This document shows positions 40,843 through 41,936 of a DNA stretch of 41,936 nucleotides, in pieces. Numbering within the stretch: the stretch's first letter is position 1; the number at the start of each line of letters is the position of its first letter. The stretch is from assembly GCA_015521765.1 (NCBI GenBank), contig WANO01000075.1:1-41936 (forward strand). The letters are read 5' to 3'. Position numbers and translations under genes: made by a program. Below the pieces are notes generated by a model. It did no database searches, had not been told where the DNA came from, and worked only from the letters and a program-made list of their open reading frames with translations. This DNA is from Desulfurococcales archaeon. Lineage in GTDB: Archaea; Thermoproteota; Thermoprotei_A; Sulfolobales; AG1.

Positions 40843-41517
40843 CTATATTATCCATATTATTAAAGCGGTTATTATGGCCAATATATAGATGAAGGGGTTC
40901 CATCTAATAACCTTGGAGCCGTCTAGGGGTGGTATGGGTAGGAGATTGAATAGAGCGAGAACAGAATTAACGTGCTTGAGTGCTGAGAAGAATCTAACGG
41001 CATCATATCCCGGGAGGGGTAGGGCTAGCGCTATAGATCCGGCTATAGCCAGCAGGATATTTACTGCGGGGCCAGACAAGGCTATAACCCCCTCGCTGGG
41101 GGTCCCCCCAAATATCGTTCTCTCACCCCACAGGAAGCACCTTATACTAACATACCCTGGAGCGGCAACAATGAATGGGAGGGCTCTCCCGAAGAAAGCT
41201 AGGATGGAGGCTATAAACCCGAAAACCGAGGTGAATAGGAAGCCGAATGTGGATATTGTGAATCTGGCTGAGCACCCCCTGCTTATGGCCACGTATTTGT
41301 GGGCTGCCTCATGCAGGATGAATGCGAGCAGGATGGCTATAGTATATACTGGTAGCACCCCCAGCTCTATGAAATCCACTATCTCTAGGTAGCCTCTGAA
41401 AACCGCCATGAGCACGGCGATCGCAAGAATCCATGAAAGGGTCTCCGAAAACTCTATGGGGTCCCTGAATCTAGGTATCATCATGGCACCCATCTCTGGA
41501 TTACTGCTATTGAGCAA
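40843..41517 (-). CDS. Small M50-family membrane metalloprotease
   Basis: Intramembrane zinc protease, 224 residues with about six hydrophobic segments and no PDZ domain. The zinc site is HEAAH in ILLAFILHEAAHKYVA; the third ligand motif is PIPPLDGSKV after NLLPIP. An AHKYVAISRGC and GPAVNILLA pattern supports the small archaeal S2P group. The start may be TTG 41517, but a TATA-like GTAAAAATAT at about 41523-41532 would place transcription start nearer 41505, favouring ATG at 41493 or the ATG pair at 41484/41481. Confidence 0.88.
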   Translation of the reverse strand: MLNSSNPEMGAMMIPRFRDPIEFSETLSWILAIAVLMAVFRGYLEIVDFIELGVLPVYTIAILLAFILHEAAHKYVAISRGCSARFTISTFGFLFTSVFGFIASILAFFGRALPFIVAAPGYVSIRCFLWGERTIFGGTPSEGVIALSGPAVNILLAIAGSIALALPLPGYDAVRFFSALKHVNSVLALFNLLPIPPLDGSKVIRWNPFIYILAIITALIIWII

Positions 41518-41566
41518 CGTGATATTTTTACATAACGCTCCTAAAATCTATGTCTTGATGAGGAAC

Positions 41567-41936
41567 CTACCTAAAGTCGAATAGCGTTTTTCTAGCCTTC
41601 GCCGCGGCCTTGAGGCTTCGGTCAGAAACTCCGAAGTAGGAGAGTATTCTGAGTGTTGCCGGGACTATCTGGTGATCTATATAGTAGGATGTGTCGATGT
41701 CTTTCGGCGAGACAAACATGTAGGGGTAGGCCCTGTCGCTTATTCTCCCTGACCCCCTGGTGATCACATACCCTACCTTATCCCCGATCGATATCCTCCC
41801 ACCTTTAGAAAGAAGGATCTTCGCAGCCCTAACATGTGGGGCTGCAGCCTCGTACTCGTCCAGGGGTTTAGTTATGGTTTTCCATATAACCAGCTTCTCA
41901 ATCGGTATCTTTCCCTCCTCAAGATCCCTTATCACC
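41567..41936 (-). CDS. polB: Family B DNA polymerase, C-terminal part (partial)
   Basis: C-terminal thumb region of a family B DNA polymerase; the gene runs out of the window, so the palm and exonuclease motifs cannot be seen. Visible: IEKLVIWKTITKPLDEY, APHVRAAKILLSKG, IGDKVGYVITRGSG, the DIDTSYYIDHQIVPATLRIL block and a final KTLFDF that could be a PCNA-interacting tail. Which polymerase (B1, B2 or B3) cannot be said, though an intact thumb suggests an active enzyme. Confidence 0.9.
   Translation of the reverse strand, partial: VIRDLEEGKIPIEKLVIWKTITKPLDEYEAAAPHVRAAKILLSKGGRISIGDKVGYVITRGSGRISDRAYPYMFVSPKDIDTSYYIDHQIVPATLRILSYFGVSDRSLKAAAKARKTLFDFR

Noticed and set aside
1-41936. CRISPR arrays, insertion sequences, integrated elements
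   Set aside because: No regularly spaced repeats, transposase, integrase or terminal inverted repeats were seen anywhere in the window.

Overview
The window looks like chromosomal DNA of a thermophilic archaeon of the phylum Thermoproteota (Crenarchaeota). I cannot name the genus from sequence alone. The evidence is the gene content: an MCM helicase paired with Gins23, archaeal DnaG, the NurA-HerA-Mre11-Rad50 operon, the termination factor aCPSF1/FttA, RNase P proteins Pop5 and Rpp30, CTP-dependent riboflavin kinase, diphthine synthase, a proteasome beta subunit and a lone 5S rRNA gene. Many genes start with TTG or GTG, have a TATA box close to the start codon (leaderless or short leader), or carry GGTG/GAGGTG ribosome-binding sites. 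Coding density is very high, with frequent overlaps of 1-35 bases. I see no insertion sequence, phage gene, CRISPR array or tRNA.

Layout. 1-5 kb: prenyl diphosphate synthase; then DUF54 RNA-binding protein, Rpp30 and Pop5 (part of the archaeal exosome/RNase P superoperon); then, on the other strand, diphthine synthase, riboflavin kinase and ribosomal protein L15e. 4.9-7.3 kb: a NikR-like regulator divergent from a P1B metal ATPase. 7.3-11.3 kb: MCM, Gins23 and an Obg-family GTPase. 11.3-16.3 kb: RtcA, NadM and SAM hydroxide adenosyltransferase in overlapping order, a CYTH protein, NOG1-like GTPase and a DUF357-nucleotidyltransferase fusion. 16.3-19.9 kb: an operon of a DUF2178 membrane protein, XRE-type regulator and proteasome beta; then aCPSF1 with a structured leader. 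20.3 kb: 5S rRNA. 20.5-22.8 kb: an AT-rich block of metal/thiol genes (CCG-motif membrane protein, a 37-residue His/Cys-rich miniprotein, a membrane-anchored thioredoxin-fold protein and an HTH-TRASH regulator). 22.8-28.3 kb: DUF1512 and a small zinc-ribbon membrane protein, GNAT acetyltransferase, M50 protease, FAU-1 RNase, UPF0147 and a p27-type zinc protein. 28.4-34.8 kb: Rad50, Mre11, HerA and NurA. 35-42 kb: a CDF transporter with a triplicated cytosolic domain, M19 dipeptidase, DnaG, methionine aminopeptidase, TyrRS, a second M50 protease and the C-terminus of a family B DNA polymerase.

How they fit together. Information processing dominates: replication (MCM, Gins23, PolB), DNA-end resection (NurA-HerA-Mre11-Rad50), RNA processing and 3'-end biology (Rpp30, Pop5, DUF54, DnaG, RtcA, FAU-1, aCPSF1) and translation (L15e, TyrRS, DphB, NOG1, 5S). 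Flavin cofactor synthesis is represented by RibK and a RibL-like enzyme. Metal homeostasis appears three times.

The parts I find least explained by known systems are: the 20.5-22.8 kb metal/thiol block with its very small His/Cys-rich protein; an RNase P protein with an N-terminal membrane helix whose start is fixed by a near-perfect ribosome-binding site; the folded leader of the termination factor gene; and the triple half-site operator that appears to place proteasome beta under an XRE-type repressor. All functional statements rest on motif recognition by eye; no database search was run.
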